Origin: Sulfitobacter sp. F26204 | GTDB lineage: Bacteria; Pseudomonadota; Alphaproteobacteria; Rhodobacterales; Rhodobacteraceae | DNA: 64,000 nucleotides | Assembly (NCBI RefSeq): GCF_026410305.1 | Contig: NZ_JAPMLQ010000003.1 | Location: 248,001 to 312,000 of the forward strand | Reading direction: 5' to 3' | In this document: positions 19,468-28,105 of the stretch, one piece after another | Numbering within the stretch: the stretch's first letter is position 1 | Layout: the number at the start of each line of letters is the position of its first letter | Notes under the pieces: model-generated | What the model saw: only the letters and a program-made list of their open reading frames with translations | Databases searched by the model: none | Told to the model about the DNA's origin: nothing | Program-made: the position numbers and the translations under genes

Positions 19468-20580
19468 TTATCGACCCTGCAGAGCATCCTTTAACAGGGT
19501 CAGAACTACATCGCGCGGCACGTCGTCGGTTACAAAGGCTTGACCAATCCCGCGCGCGAGGATGAAATTCAACTGCCCGGCGACAACCTTTTTATCCTGC
19601 CCCATCAGATCAAGAAGCCCTTGCGCCGCAGGTAAATCACCAGCAATATCAGCAACATCCGTCTTCATTCCCATGGCTTTGAGATGCGCACGCACGCGGC
19701 TTGGGTCTTCCTGAGAACAAAGCCCCAGGCGTGCAGACAATTCAAACGCCAAAGCACATCCGATCGCAACACCTTCCCCGTGCAAAAGGCGGTCGGAATA
19801 ACCTGTCGCAGTCTCTAGCGCGTGACCAAAGGTATGGCCAAGATTCAACAGCGCGCGGTCCCCCTGCTCTGTCTCGTCGCGCATGACAATTTCGGCCTTC
19901 ATTTCAACCGAGCGGCGAACCGCTGCGATACGCGTTGCCATGTCGCCCGCGACAAGGGCCCCGCCCTGTACCTCGAGCCAATCAAAAAACGCGGAATCGC
20001 CCAGCAGGCCATATTTCACAACTTCGCCATAGCCAGCCAGAAAATCTCGCGGTGTCAGGGTGCCCAGAACCGAAACATCGGCCAACACGAGGCTGGGTTG
20101 ATGAAATGCGCCGATCAGGTTCTTGCCCTGTCGGGCATTGATACCGGTCTTGCCACCAACAGAACTGTCAACCTGGGCAAGTAACGAAGTTGGTATCTGC
20201 ACGAAACGGACTCCGCGCCGCAGGATCGCCGCGGCAAATCCCACCAGATCCCCGATAACACCGCCACCAAAGGCCACAACAACATCGCCGCGTTCAACCT
20301 GTTGGTCGAGCAACCAGTCCACGCAATGTTCCACCTGCGACCAGCTTTTCGTGGCTTCGCCGGGTGGCAGGCTTAGGGATTGCATCGTGATGCCAGCGCG
20401 TGCCAAGCCGTCGCGCAAGGCCTTTAGGTGCAGGGCAGCGACACTTTCATCCGTGATCACCGTCACCCGGGGTCGTTGCAGCAATGGCGAAACAAGGCTG
20501 CCGGCCTGCGCCAGTAAATCTGCACCGATCACCACGTCATAGGCACGGCCTGGAAGGTCAACCCGAACAGTTTCAATCAT
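19468..20580 (-). CDS. aroB: 3-dehydroquinate synthase
   Basis: 370 aa, normal length. It cyclises DAHP to 3-dehydroquinate with NAD and a metal ion in the shikimate pathway. Motifs: VVAFGGGVIGDLVGFAAAIL for NAD, IPTSLLAQVDSSVGGKTGIN for substrate, and the zinc ligands in LNLGHTFGHALE and LLHGEGVAIG. It overlaps the end of aroK by eight bases, the usual aroK-aroB pair, and is transcribed from upstream of aroK. Confidence 0.98.
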   Translation of the reverse strand: MIETVRVDLPGRAYDVVIGADLLAQAGSLVSPLLQRPRVTVITDESVAALHLKALRDGLARAGITMQSLSLPPGEATKSWSQVEHCVDWLLDQQVERGDVVVAFGGGVIGDLVGFAAAILRRGVRFVQIPTSLLAQVDSSVGGKTGINARQGKNLIGAFHQPSLVLADVSVLGTLTPRDFLAGYGEVVKYGLLGDSAFFDWLEVQGGALVAGDMATRIAAVRRSVEMKAEIVMRDETEQGDRALLNLGHTFGHALETATGYSDRLLHGEGVAIGCALAFELSARLGLCSQEDPSRVRAHLKAMGMKTDVADIAGDLPAAQGLLDLMGQDKKVVAGQLNFILARGIGQAFVTDDVPRDVVLTLLKDALQGR

Positions 20581-21169
20581 TCACTGTCTCCATTACGTCG
20601 CGTCGGCTGGCCAATGCGGCAATCACCCGATCCGCCATTGCGTCAATGCTGAGCGATGGATCGCAGTCCACCGCAATATCGGCCTGTTCATAAAACGGGA
20701 CCCGGTTTTCATAAAGTGCAATGAGCGTTGCCTTGGGATCCTTGGTACGCAACAGCGGCCGCGTATCTTTATGTCGTACGCGGTTCCATAACAATTCAAG
20801 ATCGGCGTTCAACCAGACAGACACGCCCTGTGACCTGATCACATCGCGGTTGGCCTGCGCCAGAAAGGCCCCCCCGCCAATCGACAGAATACCCTGCGCA
20901 GTTTTCATCAATCGTGCAATGACTTCGGTCTCGCGTTTGCGAAAGAAGGTCTCTCCATCACGGGCAAATATCTCGGGAACGCTGAGGTTTGCGGCGGTTT
21001 CAATCTCGGCGTCACTGTCCAGAAACGGGACTTTCAGCTTCGCAGCCACGGCACGCCCGACGGCGGTCTTCCCCGCCCCCATCATACCCACCATCACAAC
21101 GGTCTTTTTCAGGTTGTAACCAGTTGTTTCCCTACCGTCATCGGCCATGCTTTGCTCAATTCCGCTCAT
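20573..21169 (-). CDS. aroK: Shikimate kinase
   Basis: 198 aa from the ATG at 21169. It phosphorylates shikimate at O3. Motifs: Walker A VGMMGAGKTAVGRAVA, the substrate Asp pair in FLDSDAEIE, SIGGGAFLAQ, and the lid region around NRVRHKDTRPLLRT. The start is uncertain, since 21169 and 21148 are both possible with weak ribosome binding sites. The frame to 21232 is unlikely because it would run into the divergent promoter. It is coupled with aroB by an 8-base overlap. Confidence 0.95.
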   Translation of the reverse strand: MSGIEQSMADDGRETTGYNLKKTVVMVGMMGAGKTAVGRAVAAKLKVPFLDSDAEIETAANLSVPEIFARDGETFFRKRETEVIARLMKTAQGILSIGGGAFLAQANRDVIRSQGVSVWLNADLELLWNRVRHKDTRPLLRTKDPKATLIALYENRVPFYEQADIAVDCDPSLSIDAMADRVIAALASRRDVMETVND

Positions 21170-21249
21170 TTTTATCTGAATGACGTGATCTTGCCAAAAA
21201 GGCCATATATAGATTGCACAACAAGAACGCATAATAATAGGCGGATGAT

Positions 21250-21399
21250 ATGGGTAAACTAATCAAGCTGTTGATTTTCCTCATTCTAGTGGGGTTCGTT
21301 GCGCTTATTGGCTTTGCCTATCTCGGACCTTTTTTCGGAGCGGAGTTTGCTCCCGCACAGGTTGAAACACGTCAACCCGTCACTTTGGGGACTGATTAG
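21250..21399 (+). CDS. 49-aa single-pass membrane protein
   Basis: An ATG at 21250 after AGGCGGATGAT opens a 49-codon frame. The product has a Lys-containing start (MGKLIKLLIFLILVGFVALI), a single transmembrane helix, and a short tail ending TRQPVTLGTD. The TAG stop is followed at once by the GTG start of the next gene, so the two are almost certainly translated together. Function unknown. It probably belongs to the operon that leads to xerD, and the tail would face the periplasm by the positive-inside rule. Confidence 0.8.
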   Translation: MGKLIKLLIFLILVGFVALIGFAYLGPFFGAEFAPAQVETRQPVTLGTD

Positions 21400-22962
21400 G
21401 TGGTGCGAAGATCACTTAGGCCTGCGCAATATGGGGCGAGCCTTGGGTTGATTTGCCTGATTGCAGCCACGCCTCCAGGGGCGCAAACGCAGGGGCCGCT
21501 ATCGGTCATTGACTGGCTCGGCACACAAAGCACCTCGGAGGTCGCACGCCCGGCGGCAAAGTTGCAGCCCAAAGTGGAAGAACCCCCCGTAACGCAAAGC
21601 GCCGTTGCACCAGTCGTCGCGGTTCATCCCCTTGGCCAGGGCGGTCCGCGTGAAATCGGATTGGTGCCTGCGCGGATCACAGGACTGCCAAGCGATCTAT
21701 GGCTGGGCAGCGACATCACCAAATTGACGGCAAGAATTGCCAGTCTGCCGGATCTGCATCTGCCTGCTGCGCAATCCTTGCTCTATACGGTGCTTTTGGC
21801 CGAGGCCGGTGCCCCGAGCAATTTCGCGGCCGCAGGAGACACGCTTGCCCTGGCGCGCGTCAAAGCATTGATGAAAAGTGGTGCCATTGACCCGGCCTTG
21901 TCGTTGATCGAACAGGCCGGCGTTTCAGTATCCTCGGCACATTTCGACCTGTGGATGCAAAACAGTCTGCTGGTCGGCACCGAAGATCGCGCCTGCGATA
22001 CGCTCGCCAAAGCACCCCATCTCACCCAGGATTATGGTACACGCATTTTTTGCAACGCCCGTGCACGCCGTTGGGAAGATGCTGCATTGACGCTCGGTTC
22101 TGCACAGGCGCTGGGTTTGATGCCAAAGGAAAAGATCGCGTTGATGGCGCGTTTCCTCGATCCGGAAGCTTATGAAAACCTCCCGCCCTTGCCTTTGCCC
22201 CGCAACATGGACCCGCTGACCTTCCGGTTGTTTGAATCCATCGGCGAACGCATCCCGACCAACAGTCTGCCGCGTGCCTATGCTGTTGCCGATCTGCGCG
22301 ATGTTGCGGGATGGAAGGCCCAACTGGAAGCCGCCGAACGGTTGACCCGTGCCGGTGCCCTGCCGGACAACCAATTGCTTGGCCTCTATTCAGAACGCAA
22401 AGCGGCGGCCTCGGGCGGCATTTGGGACCGCGTTCAGGCCATGCAACGGTTCGAAACCGCGCTGGATACCGGCAGCGCCGAAGCCGTTAGCAAGACCTTG
22501 CCTGAACTCTGGCAGGAAATGCGCAGCTCAGAGCTTGAGATCCCCTTCTCGGCATTGTTTGCAGACCGCCTTGCCGGATTGAACCTTACAGGAGGCGCGG
22601 CCGCGATTGCACGGACAGTCCTGTTGTTATCACCTGGTTACGAGGTCGCGGCAGCAGAGTTTGGCAACACTGATCTGGCGAGCCAGATCGCGTCGGGTGA
22701 ATTGTCTGAGGGACGACCGGCAGACATCGTACAGGGAGCGATCTACGACGCATTTACGGGAGCGCCCCCCCGTGCTGATCTGGTCGCAATGGTCAAACAG
22801 AGGCGTCTGGGCGAAAGCATTCTGGAGGTGCTCATCCTGTTACACAAAGGCACGAGAGGTAACGACAAGGCCCTGACAGCGGCGCTCGCTACTCTGCGCG
22901 CTTTGGGATTGGAAGATACCGCACGCCGTGCGGCTCTCCAGATCCTGTTGTTGGAGCGATAG
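21400..22962 (+). CDS. Secreted alpha-helical protein of unknown function, upstream of xerD
   Basis: 520 aa with a GTG start directly after the TAG of the 49-aa gene; GGGGA lies nine bases upstream. An N-terminal hydrophobic stretch (YGASLGLICLIAATPPGA) looks like a signal peptide. A proline-rich linker at about 40-75 is followed by a long run of Ala- and Leu-rich helices that resemble TPR or other helical repeats, for example SLIEQAGVSVSSAHFDLWMQ and LEAAERLTRAGALPDNQLL. No catalytic motif was seen. It ends four bases before xerD, suggesting co-transcription but not a clear functional link. Confidence 0.8.
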   Translation: MVRRSLRPAQYGASLGLICLIAATPPGAQTQGPLSVIDWLGTQSTSEVARPAAKLQPKVEEPPVTQSAVAPVVAVHPLGQGGPREIGLVPARITGLPSDLWLGSDITKLTARIASLPDLHLPAAQSLLYTVLLAEAGAPSNFAAAGDTLALARVKALMKSGAIDPALSLIEQAGVSVSSAHFDLWMQNSLLVGTEDRACDTLAKAPHLTQDYGTRIFCNARARRWEDAALTLGSAQALGLMPKEKIALMARFLDPEAYENLPPLPLPRNMDPLTFRLFESIGERIPTNSLPRAYAVADLRDVAGWKAQLEAAERLTRAGALPDNQLLGLYSERKAAASGGIWDRVQAMQRFETALDTGSAEAVSKTLPELWQEMRSSELEIPFSALFADRLAGLNLTGGAAAIARTVLLLSPGYEVAAAEFGNTDLASQIASGELSEGRPADIVQGAIYDAFTGAPPRADLVAMVKQRRLGESILEVLILLHKGTRGNDKALTAALATLRALGLEDTARRAALQILLLER

Positions 22963-22966
22963 CCAC

Positions 22967-23962
22967 ATGCAAAGCGAAACATTTCACTGGATTTCAACCT
23001 TCCTAGAAGCACAATCCGCCGAACTGGGCGCCGCAACCAACACCCAATTGGCCTATGGGCGCGACCTCAAGGATTTTGATGCGTTTCTCGCGCGAAATTC
23101 ACTTGATTTTGCTACAGCCAGCCGTTCGGATGTAGAAAGTTATCTGGTTTATTGCGATGCGCAAGGTCTGGCCAAATCGACACGCGCCCGGCGATTGTCC
23201 GCGATCAAACAACTGTATCGTTTCGCCTTTGAAGAAGGTCTGCGTCCGGAAAACCCTGCGATCCAGATTTCCGGTCCCGGACAGGATAAGCGTCTGCCAA
23301 AAATACTGACCGTGGATGAGGTCGACAGGCTGCTTGACGCGGCGCGTGGCTCAGGGCGCAATGCCCGCGAACGTCTGCGCAATGTATGTTTGATGGAACT
23401 TCTCTATGCCACAGGGATGCGGGTCACGGAATTGGTTGGACTGCCCATTTCCGCCACACGCGGCGATCCACGCCTGTTGTTGATCACCGGCAAGGGTGGC
23501 AAGGAACGTATGGTACCACTATCGCCTCCGGCGCGGGTGGCCTTGGCTGAATGGCTTGAGATGCGGGATGTCATGGACGAAGAGGCCCGTGTACAGCGCA
23601 AACCTGTTTCCCGCTTTCTGTTCCCTTCACGGGGCAAATCGGGCTTTCTTACGCGGCATCGGTTTTACCTTTTGATCAAGGATTTTTCTGTCGCAGCAGG
23701 CGTGGACCCCGCAAAGGTTACGCCGCACACCCTGCGTCATGCTTTTGCGACTCATCTTCTGGCCAATGGGGCGGATTTGCGTGCGATCCAGACAATGCTG
23801 GGTCATGCGGATGTTGCAACGACTGAAATCTACACCCATGTCCTGGAAGAACGGCTTTCTGAACTTGTGCTGGAGCGCCATCCGCTTGCGCAGCGCGGCA
23901 AAGACAGAATGCGTGACACAACCACGCCCAAAGGGAAAATGCCAACGGATCAGGACAGTTGA
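22967..23962 (+). CDS. xerD: XerD-like tyrosine recombinase
   Basis: 331 aa. The N-terminal SAM-like core-binding domain lies at 1-100 (TNTQLAYGRDLKDFDAFLAR). The catalytic domain contains the full set of residues: Arg in LLYATGMRVTELVGLP, Lys in ITGKGGKERMVPL, His-x-x-Arg in TPHTLRHAFATHLL, His in MLGHADVATTEIYTHV and the Tyr nucleophile in the same stretch. It resolves chromosome dimers at dif together with XerC. The length and lack of phage genes nearby favour the housekeeping enzyme. XerC versus XerD is hard to tell by eye; XerD is preferred from the TTEIYTHV form. Confidence 0.9.
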   Translation: MQSETFHWISTFLEAQSAELGAATNTQLAYGRDLKDFDAFLARNSLDFATASRSDVESYLVYCDAQGLAKSTRARRLSAIKQLYRFAFEEGLRPENPAIQISGPGQDKRLPKILTVDEVDRLLDAARGSGRNARERLRNVCLMELLYATGMRVTELVGLPISATRGDPRLLLITGKGGKERMVPLSPPARVALAEWLEMRDVMDEEARVQRKPVSRFLFPSRGKSGFLTRHRFYLLIKDFSVAAGVDPAKVTPHTLRHAFATHLLANGADLRAIQTMLGHADVATTEIYTHVLEERLSELVLERHPLAQRGKDRMRDTTTPKGKMPTDQDS

Positions 23963-24041
23963 TGCATGACCGGCGCAAGCAAGCCTCCACCCTGCCTATT
24001 GGGCCATGACACCTGAACCGGACGCAGCGTTGTGTGTCTAT

Positions 24042-24063
24042 TGCCAAGCTGGCATGCTTGGCA
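24042..24063 (+). terminator. Stem-loop after xerD
   Basis: A perfect 8-bp inverted repeat (TGCCAAGC and GCTTGGCA) with a 6-base loop lies 80 bases after the xerD stop. There is no T-run, so it may be a processed 3' end or a Rho-dependent signal and not a classical terminator. The remainder of the 176-base gap before the next gene has no gene. Confidence 0.45.
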
Positions 24064-24138
24064 CCAACCTGCCCCTTGAACGCCCCGCTTTGGGCGCCCA
24101 TAACCAACACTGATACTATCACATGGATTTTGAACTAA

Positions 24139-25467
24139 ATGGAACCTACCCCCGCGCTGATCGAAAGCGCCCCCGCGCTGGCTGACAGCTCTCTCTGGCT
24201 CAGCGCTGGCCTTATCCTGCTTCTTCTAATCCTTTCCGGTTTTTTCTCAGGATCAGAGACCGCATTGACGGCCGCGTCCCGTGGCAAACTGCGCACGCAG
24301 GCTGACAAGGGATCCAAGGGCGCAACCCGCGCTCTGCGGATCACCGAAGACAATGAACGGTTGATCGGGTCGGTCTTGCTGGGCAACAACCTGGTGAACA
24401 TTCTGGCCACTTCTCTTGCCACGACATTGTTTCTGGGCCTATTTGGCGAAAACGGTGTCCCTCTTGCGACATTGGTAATGACATTTCTCGTGTTGATCTT
24501 TGCCGAAGTCCTTCCCAAAACCTACGCCATTACCAATGCAGAACGGGCCGCGGCCCTTGTCTCGGCACCGATTTCGATTGTTGTGCGGATTTTTTCTCCG
24601 GTGGTTGCGGCCGTGCGCCTGTTCGTGCGCGGGATTCTCCGGGTATTGGGCGTGACTGTCGATCCCGACAGCAACATTCTTGCCGTGCGCGAGGAAATCG
24701 TCGGGGCGCTGCAATTGGGCCATTCCGAAGGCGTCGTCGAAAAGGAAGACCGCGACCGAATTCTGGGAGCGCTTGATCTTGGCGAACGTGCCGTCGAAGA
24801 GATCATGTTGCATCGTTCCGGTATTGAAATGATCGATGCTGACGCGAACCCCTCTGATATCCTTGACCAGTGTTTGCAGTCCAACCACACTCGCCTGCCA
24901 GTCTTTCGGGATGATCCGGAGAACATCATCGGCGTGATCCACGCCAAGGACCTGTTGCGGGCGATGTACAAGCTCATTGGCGGCCCTGAAGGCGATGCCT
25001 CTGCGCTCAAGAAGTTCGATGTCTCTTCAGTCGCAATGAAACCCTATTTTGTACCTGAAACATCGACACTGGACGAACAGATGCGCCAATTTCTGCGCAG
25101 ACGCACGCATTTTGCGCTTGTCGTCGATGAATATGGATCATTGCAAGGGTTGATCACGCTTGAGGACATTCTCGAAGAGATCGTCGGCGAAATCACGGAT
25201 GAATTTGACCCTGACGCCGATCATCAGCTCGCGCCGGGGGAAGACGGGCATTATTACGTCGACGGCGCGATGACGATCCGGGATCTGAACCGCGCGACCG
25301 ATTGGTCCCTGCCCGATGACGAAGCGAATACACTGGCCGGTCTGGTCATTCACGAAGCACAGATGATCCCGATTGCGGGCCAGGTTTTCAGCTTTCATGG
25401 TTTCCGGTTCGAGGTGACTTCACGCGATGGCAACAGGATCACGCAGCTCAAAATCAGGCCACTGTGA
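24139..25467 (+). CDS. CNNM/CorC (HlyC/CorC, UPF0053) family transporter
   Basis: 442 aa. N-terminal CNNM (DUF21) membrane domain at about 15-210 with three or more helices (FFSGSETALTAASRGKLRT, FAEVLPKTYAITNAERAAAL). A CBS pair at about 215-350 follows (FRDDPENIIGVIHAKDLLR; FALVVDEYGSLQGLITLEDI), then a CorC_HlyC domain at the C-terminus (WSLPDDEANTLAGLVIHEA). Members are linked to magnesium or other divalent cation efflux and are often misnamed hemolysins. It is convergent with the downstream oxidoreductase, with 59 bases between the stops. Confidence 0.93.
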   Translation: MEPTPALIESAPALADSSLWLSAGLILLLLILSGFFSGSETALTAASRGKLRTQADKGSKGATRALRITEDNERLIGSVLLGNNLVNILATSLATTLFLGLFGENGVPLATLVMTFLVLIFAEVLPKTYAITNAERAAALVSAPISIVVRIFSPVVAAVRLFVRGILRVLGVTVDPDSNILAVREEIVGALQLGHSEGVVEKEDRDRILGALDLGERAVEEIMLHRSGIEMIDADANPSDILDQCLQSNHTRLPVFRDDPENIIGVIHAKDLLRAMYKLIGGPEGDASALKKFDVSSVAMKPYFVPETSTLDEQMRQFLRRRTHFALVVDEYGSLQGLITLEDILEEIVGEITDEFDPDADHQLAPGEDGHYYVDGAMTIRDLNRATDWSLPDDEANTLAGLVIHEAQMIPIAGQVFSFHGFRFEVTSRDGNRITQLKIRPL

Positions 25468-25526
25468 ATTTGTCCAATTTTTGTTTAGGCTTTGTATTTC
25501 ATAGGTCTGACCGCGGCCAAAGATCG

Positions 25527-27950
25527 TCAGACGCGCAGGCGACGCCCCTCTGGGTCGAACGGGGGCGCATCGAGCACTACGGCACGGTGTGGGCGCCCCA
25601 GCAGCATCACGTCAACAACATCACCGGCCCCGACGTCCCTCACGAATGCCAGAGCCAGAGACTTACCAACAGAATAACCATAGGCCCCCGACGTCACACG
25701 CCCGACCCCGGAACCCGCCTTGAATATTGGCTCGCCACCCGTTGCATCGGCGTTTGATGCTTCGGTTTGCGCTCCATCCAGCGCCAGCATAACCAGATGT
25801 TCGCGCGCAGGTTTCGCCATTGTGCCGGCCAAAGCCGATTTGTTCAGAAAATCCTTTTCCATTTTGCACAGTCGTTCGAGACCGACCTCTTGTGGCCAAT
25901 ATTCCGGTGAATATTCGCGGCTCCATGATCCGTATCCTTTTTCTATGCGCAACGACATCAGCGCCCGTGATCCAACAGGACCAGCCCCCATCGTCGCCCC
26001 TTCGGCGATCAGCGCTGAGAAAAGCCGCATTTGATCATCAACGGCACAATGCAATTCCCAGCCCAGATCACCGGTAAAGCTCACCCTCAAGGCCAAACAG
26101 TGCACGCCGGCAATTTCCACCCATGCCGAGCGCATGAATCCGAAATCCGCCGTTGCCAATGAGGTATTTGTCATGCGCTGCAACATCTCGCGCGATCTTG
26201 GACCTGCAATGTTGAAACCGCACATCGCCTCTGTTTGGCTTTCAAAGGTTGTTCCCTCGGGAAGAGGCAGTTGTTTGAAGAATCTTTGGTGATAGCGTTC
26301 CGCCATCCCCGATCCGATGATCCAGAACTCTTCTTCTCCGCTACGGGTTACAGTGAAATCCCCTGCAATCCCGCCGCGGACACCGATCAAGGGCGTCAGA
26401 CATGAACGCCCCACAGTTTTGGGCATGTTGTTGGCGAAAAGCGTATTCAGCCACATCTCGGCCCCCGCCCCGGCACATCGGTATTTCGCAAAATTTGAAA
26501 TGTCGATAATGCCCGCTTTTTCGCGCAGCATCCGACACTCGCGGCCCACCTGTTCCCACCAGCCTTGACGCGTGAATCCTTCGGTCACATCCTCTGTCCC
26601 GACCTCCTGACTGTAATACAGCGGATGCTCCCAACCATAGTTCAGCCCAAAGACGGCTCCCAGACTGCGCTGGGCATCATATGCGGGACGTTTGCGCATC
26701 GGCCTGCCCGCACTGCGTTCCTCATTCGGGAAATGGATCTTGAAACGGTTGGCATATTGGTCGCCCACCCTGGCCTTTGTAAAGGCCGCATCCGCCCAAT
26801 CGCCGAACCGTGCCAAGTCCCAGGCGAACATGTCATAGCGGCTCTCTCCGGTGACGATCCAATCCGCTGCCAGCAAGCCCATGCCACCAGACTGGGAAAA
26901 CCCAGGAATAATTCCGTTGCAACAGAAATAGTTGGACAACTCCGGTGCCGGACCGAATAGTACATTGCTGTCGGGAGACCAGATCATAGGACCATTGATC
27001 ACGCGTTTGATGCCTGCTGTTCCCACTGCCGGTACGCGCTCAATCGCACGCAGCATGTTGTCCTCGATCCGTTCCAGGTCATCCGCGAACAACTCGTGCC
27101 CGAACCCCTGCGGCGTGCCATCTTCCGCCCAGAACCTGAGGTTCTTTTCATATGCCCCTACCAGAAGCCCCTTGCCCTCCTGACGCAGGTAATATTCGCC
27201 ATCCCGGTCAGCGACCGACGGCAGGCGCCGCTCCAGCCCTTCTATCTCTGCGATGGTTTCAGTTACAAAATACTGATGCTCGGTCGGTTGTAATGGCAAT
27301 TTCAAGCCCGCCAGAGCCGCCACCTCACGGCCCCAAAGCCCGGCTGCATTCACAATCCAGCGGGTTGCAATATCGCCCTTGTGCGTGCGTACGATCCAAC
27401 TGCCATCCGCCTGCTGTTCCGTCCCTGTGACCGGACAGAAGCGGATAATCTCCGCCCCGTTCTGGCGTGCGCCTGCTGCATAGGCATTGGTCACGCCCGA
27501 AGGATCGACGTTTCCACCATTTTCCTCGAACATGATGCAGCGGATTCCGTCATAATTGACCAGCGGATGCAACTCTTCCGCCTCTGCACGGCTGACCTCG
27601 CGAAACGGCATGTCGTAGTATTTGGCCTTGGCCGCCTGCAGGCGTAACTGGTGTTCACGCGCCTCTGTTTGTGCCAGATAAAGTGACCCGGGCTGGAAGA
27701 CCCCACAGGATTGGCCGGTCTCTGCCTCTAAGGCGTTATACAGATCCATCGTATAATTCTGAATACGGGTAATATTGTTATTATCATGCAGCCCGTGAAT
27801 ATTTGCTGCTGCATGCCATGTTGAACCGCTGGTCAATTCATCCCGTTCCAGCAAGACCACGTCGGACCAGCCCAGTTTGGTCAGGTGGTACAAGATCGAA
27901 CAGCCGATAACGCCGCCTCCGATCACAACTGCTTGGGCGTGGGTGCGCAT
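25527..27950 (-). CDS. Dimethylglycine/sarcosine dehydrogenase-like FAD protein with GcvT domain
   Basis: 807 aa from the ATG at 27950, which has AGGA nine bases upstream; a TTG at 27968 is disfavoured. N-terminal DAO-type FAD domain (VVIGGGVIGCSILYHLTKLG). The motif SGSTWHAA holds the His that binds FAD covalently in dimethylglycine and sarcosine dehydrogenases. Residues about 380-430 form the FAO_M linker, and the C-terminal 390 residues are aminomethyltransferase folate domains (SFTGDLGWELHCAVDD). Expected to demethylate an N-methylated amine such as dimethylglycine, passing the carbon to tetrahydrofolate. It is divergent from a paralogue. Confidence 0.9.
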   Translation of the reverse strand: MRTHAQAVVIGGGVIGCSILYHLTKLGWSDVVLLERDELTSGSTWHAAANIHGLHDNNNITRIQNYTMDLYNALEAETGQSCGVFQPGSLYLAQTEAREHQLRLQAAKAKYYDMPFREVSRAEAEELHPLVNYDGIRCIMFEENGGNVDPSGVTNAYAAGARQNGAEIIRFCPVTGTEQQADGSWIVRTHKGDIATRWIVNAAGLWGREVAALAGLKLPLQPTEHQYFVTETIAEIEGLERRLPSVADRDGEYYLRQEGKGLLVGAYEKNLRFWAEDGTPQGFGHELFADDLERIEDNMLRAIERVPAVGTAGIKRVINGPMIWSPDSNVLFGPAPELSNYFCCNGIIPGFSQSGGMGLLAADWIVTGESRYDMFAWDLARFGDWADAAFTKARVGDQYANRFKIHFPNEERSAGRPMRKRPAYDAQRSLGAVFGLNYGWEHPLYYSQEVGTEDVTEGFTRQGWWEQVGRECRMLREKAGIIDISNFAKYRCAGAGAEMWLNTLFANNMPKTVGRSCLTPLIGVRGGIAGDFTVTRSGEEEFWIIGSGMAERYHQRFFKQLPLPEGTTFESQTEAMCGFNIAGPRSREMLQRMTNTSLATADFGFMRSAWVEIAGVHCLALRVSFTGDLGWELHCAVDDQMRLFSALIAEGATMGAGPVGSRALMSLRIEKGYGSWSREYSPEYWPQEVGLERLCKMEKDFLNKSALAGTMAKPAREHLVMLALDGAQTEASNADATGGEPIFKAGSGVGRVTSGAYGYSVGKSLALAFVRDVGAGDVVDVMLLGRPHRAVVLDAPPFDPEGRRLRV

Positions 27951-28105
27951 GGGGTTTGGTCCTGACAATGGGTTTTGGCTATGATGTCATTTGACCTCAG
28001 CCATTTTCCACCGATTGCCGGTTCACGACATATTCTGTCGGAAAACTACATGCGACTGCAATCACCAGCTTTCAGGTTTGAGCCAGGCAAACCTGGAGAA
28101 CCCCC
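27951..28105. promoter_or_regulatory. Divergent promoter region between two paralogous oxidoreductases
   Basis: The 155 bases between the two start codons must contain both promoters. No regulator gene is adjacent and no strong palindrome was seen by eye, so the control is unknown. Ribosome binding sites are present at each end (AGGA for the left gene, GGAG for the right gene). Confidence 0.5.

Noticed and set aside
22967-23962. Tyrosine recombinase as a sign of a mobile element
   Set aside because: Length, motifs and setting fit housekeeping XerD, and no attachment repeats or phage genes are nearby.
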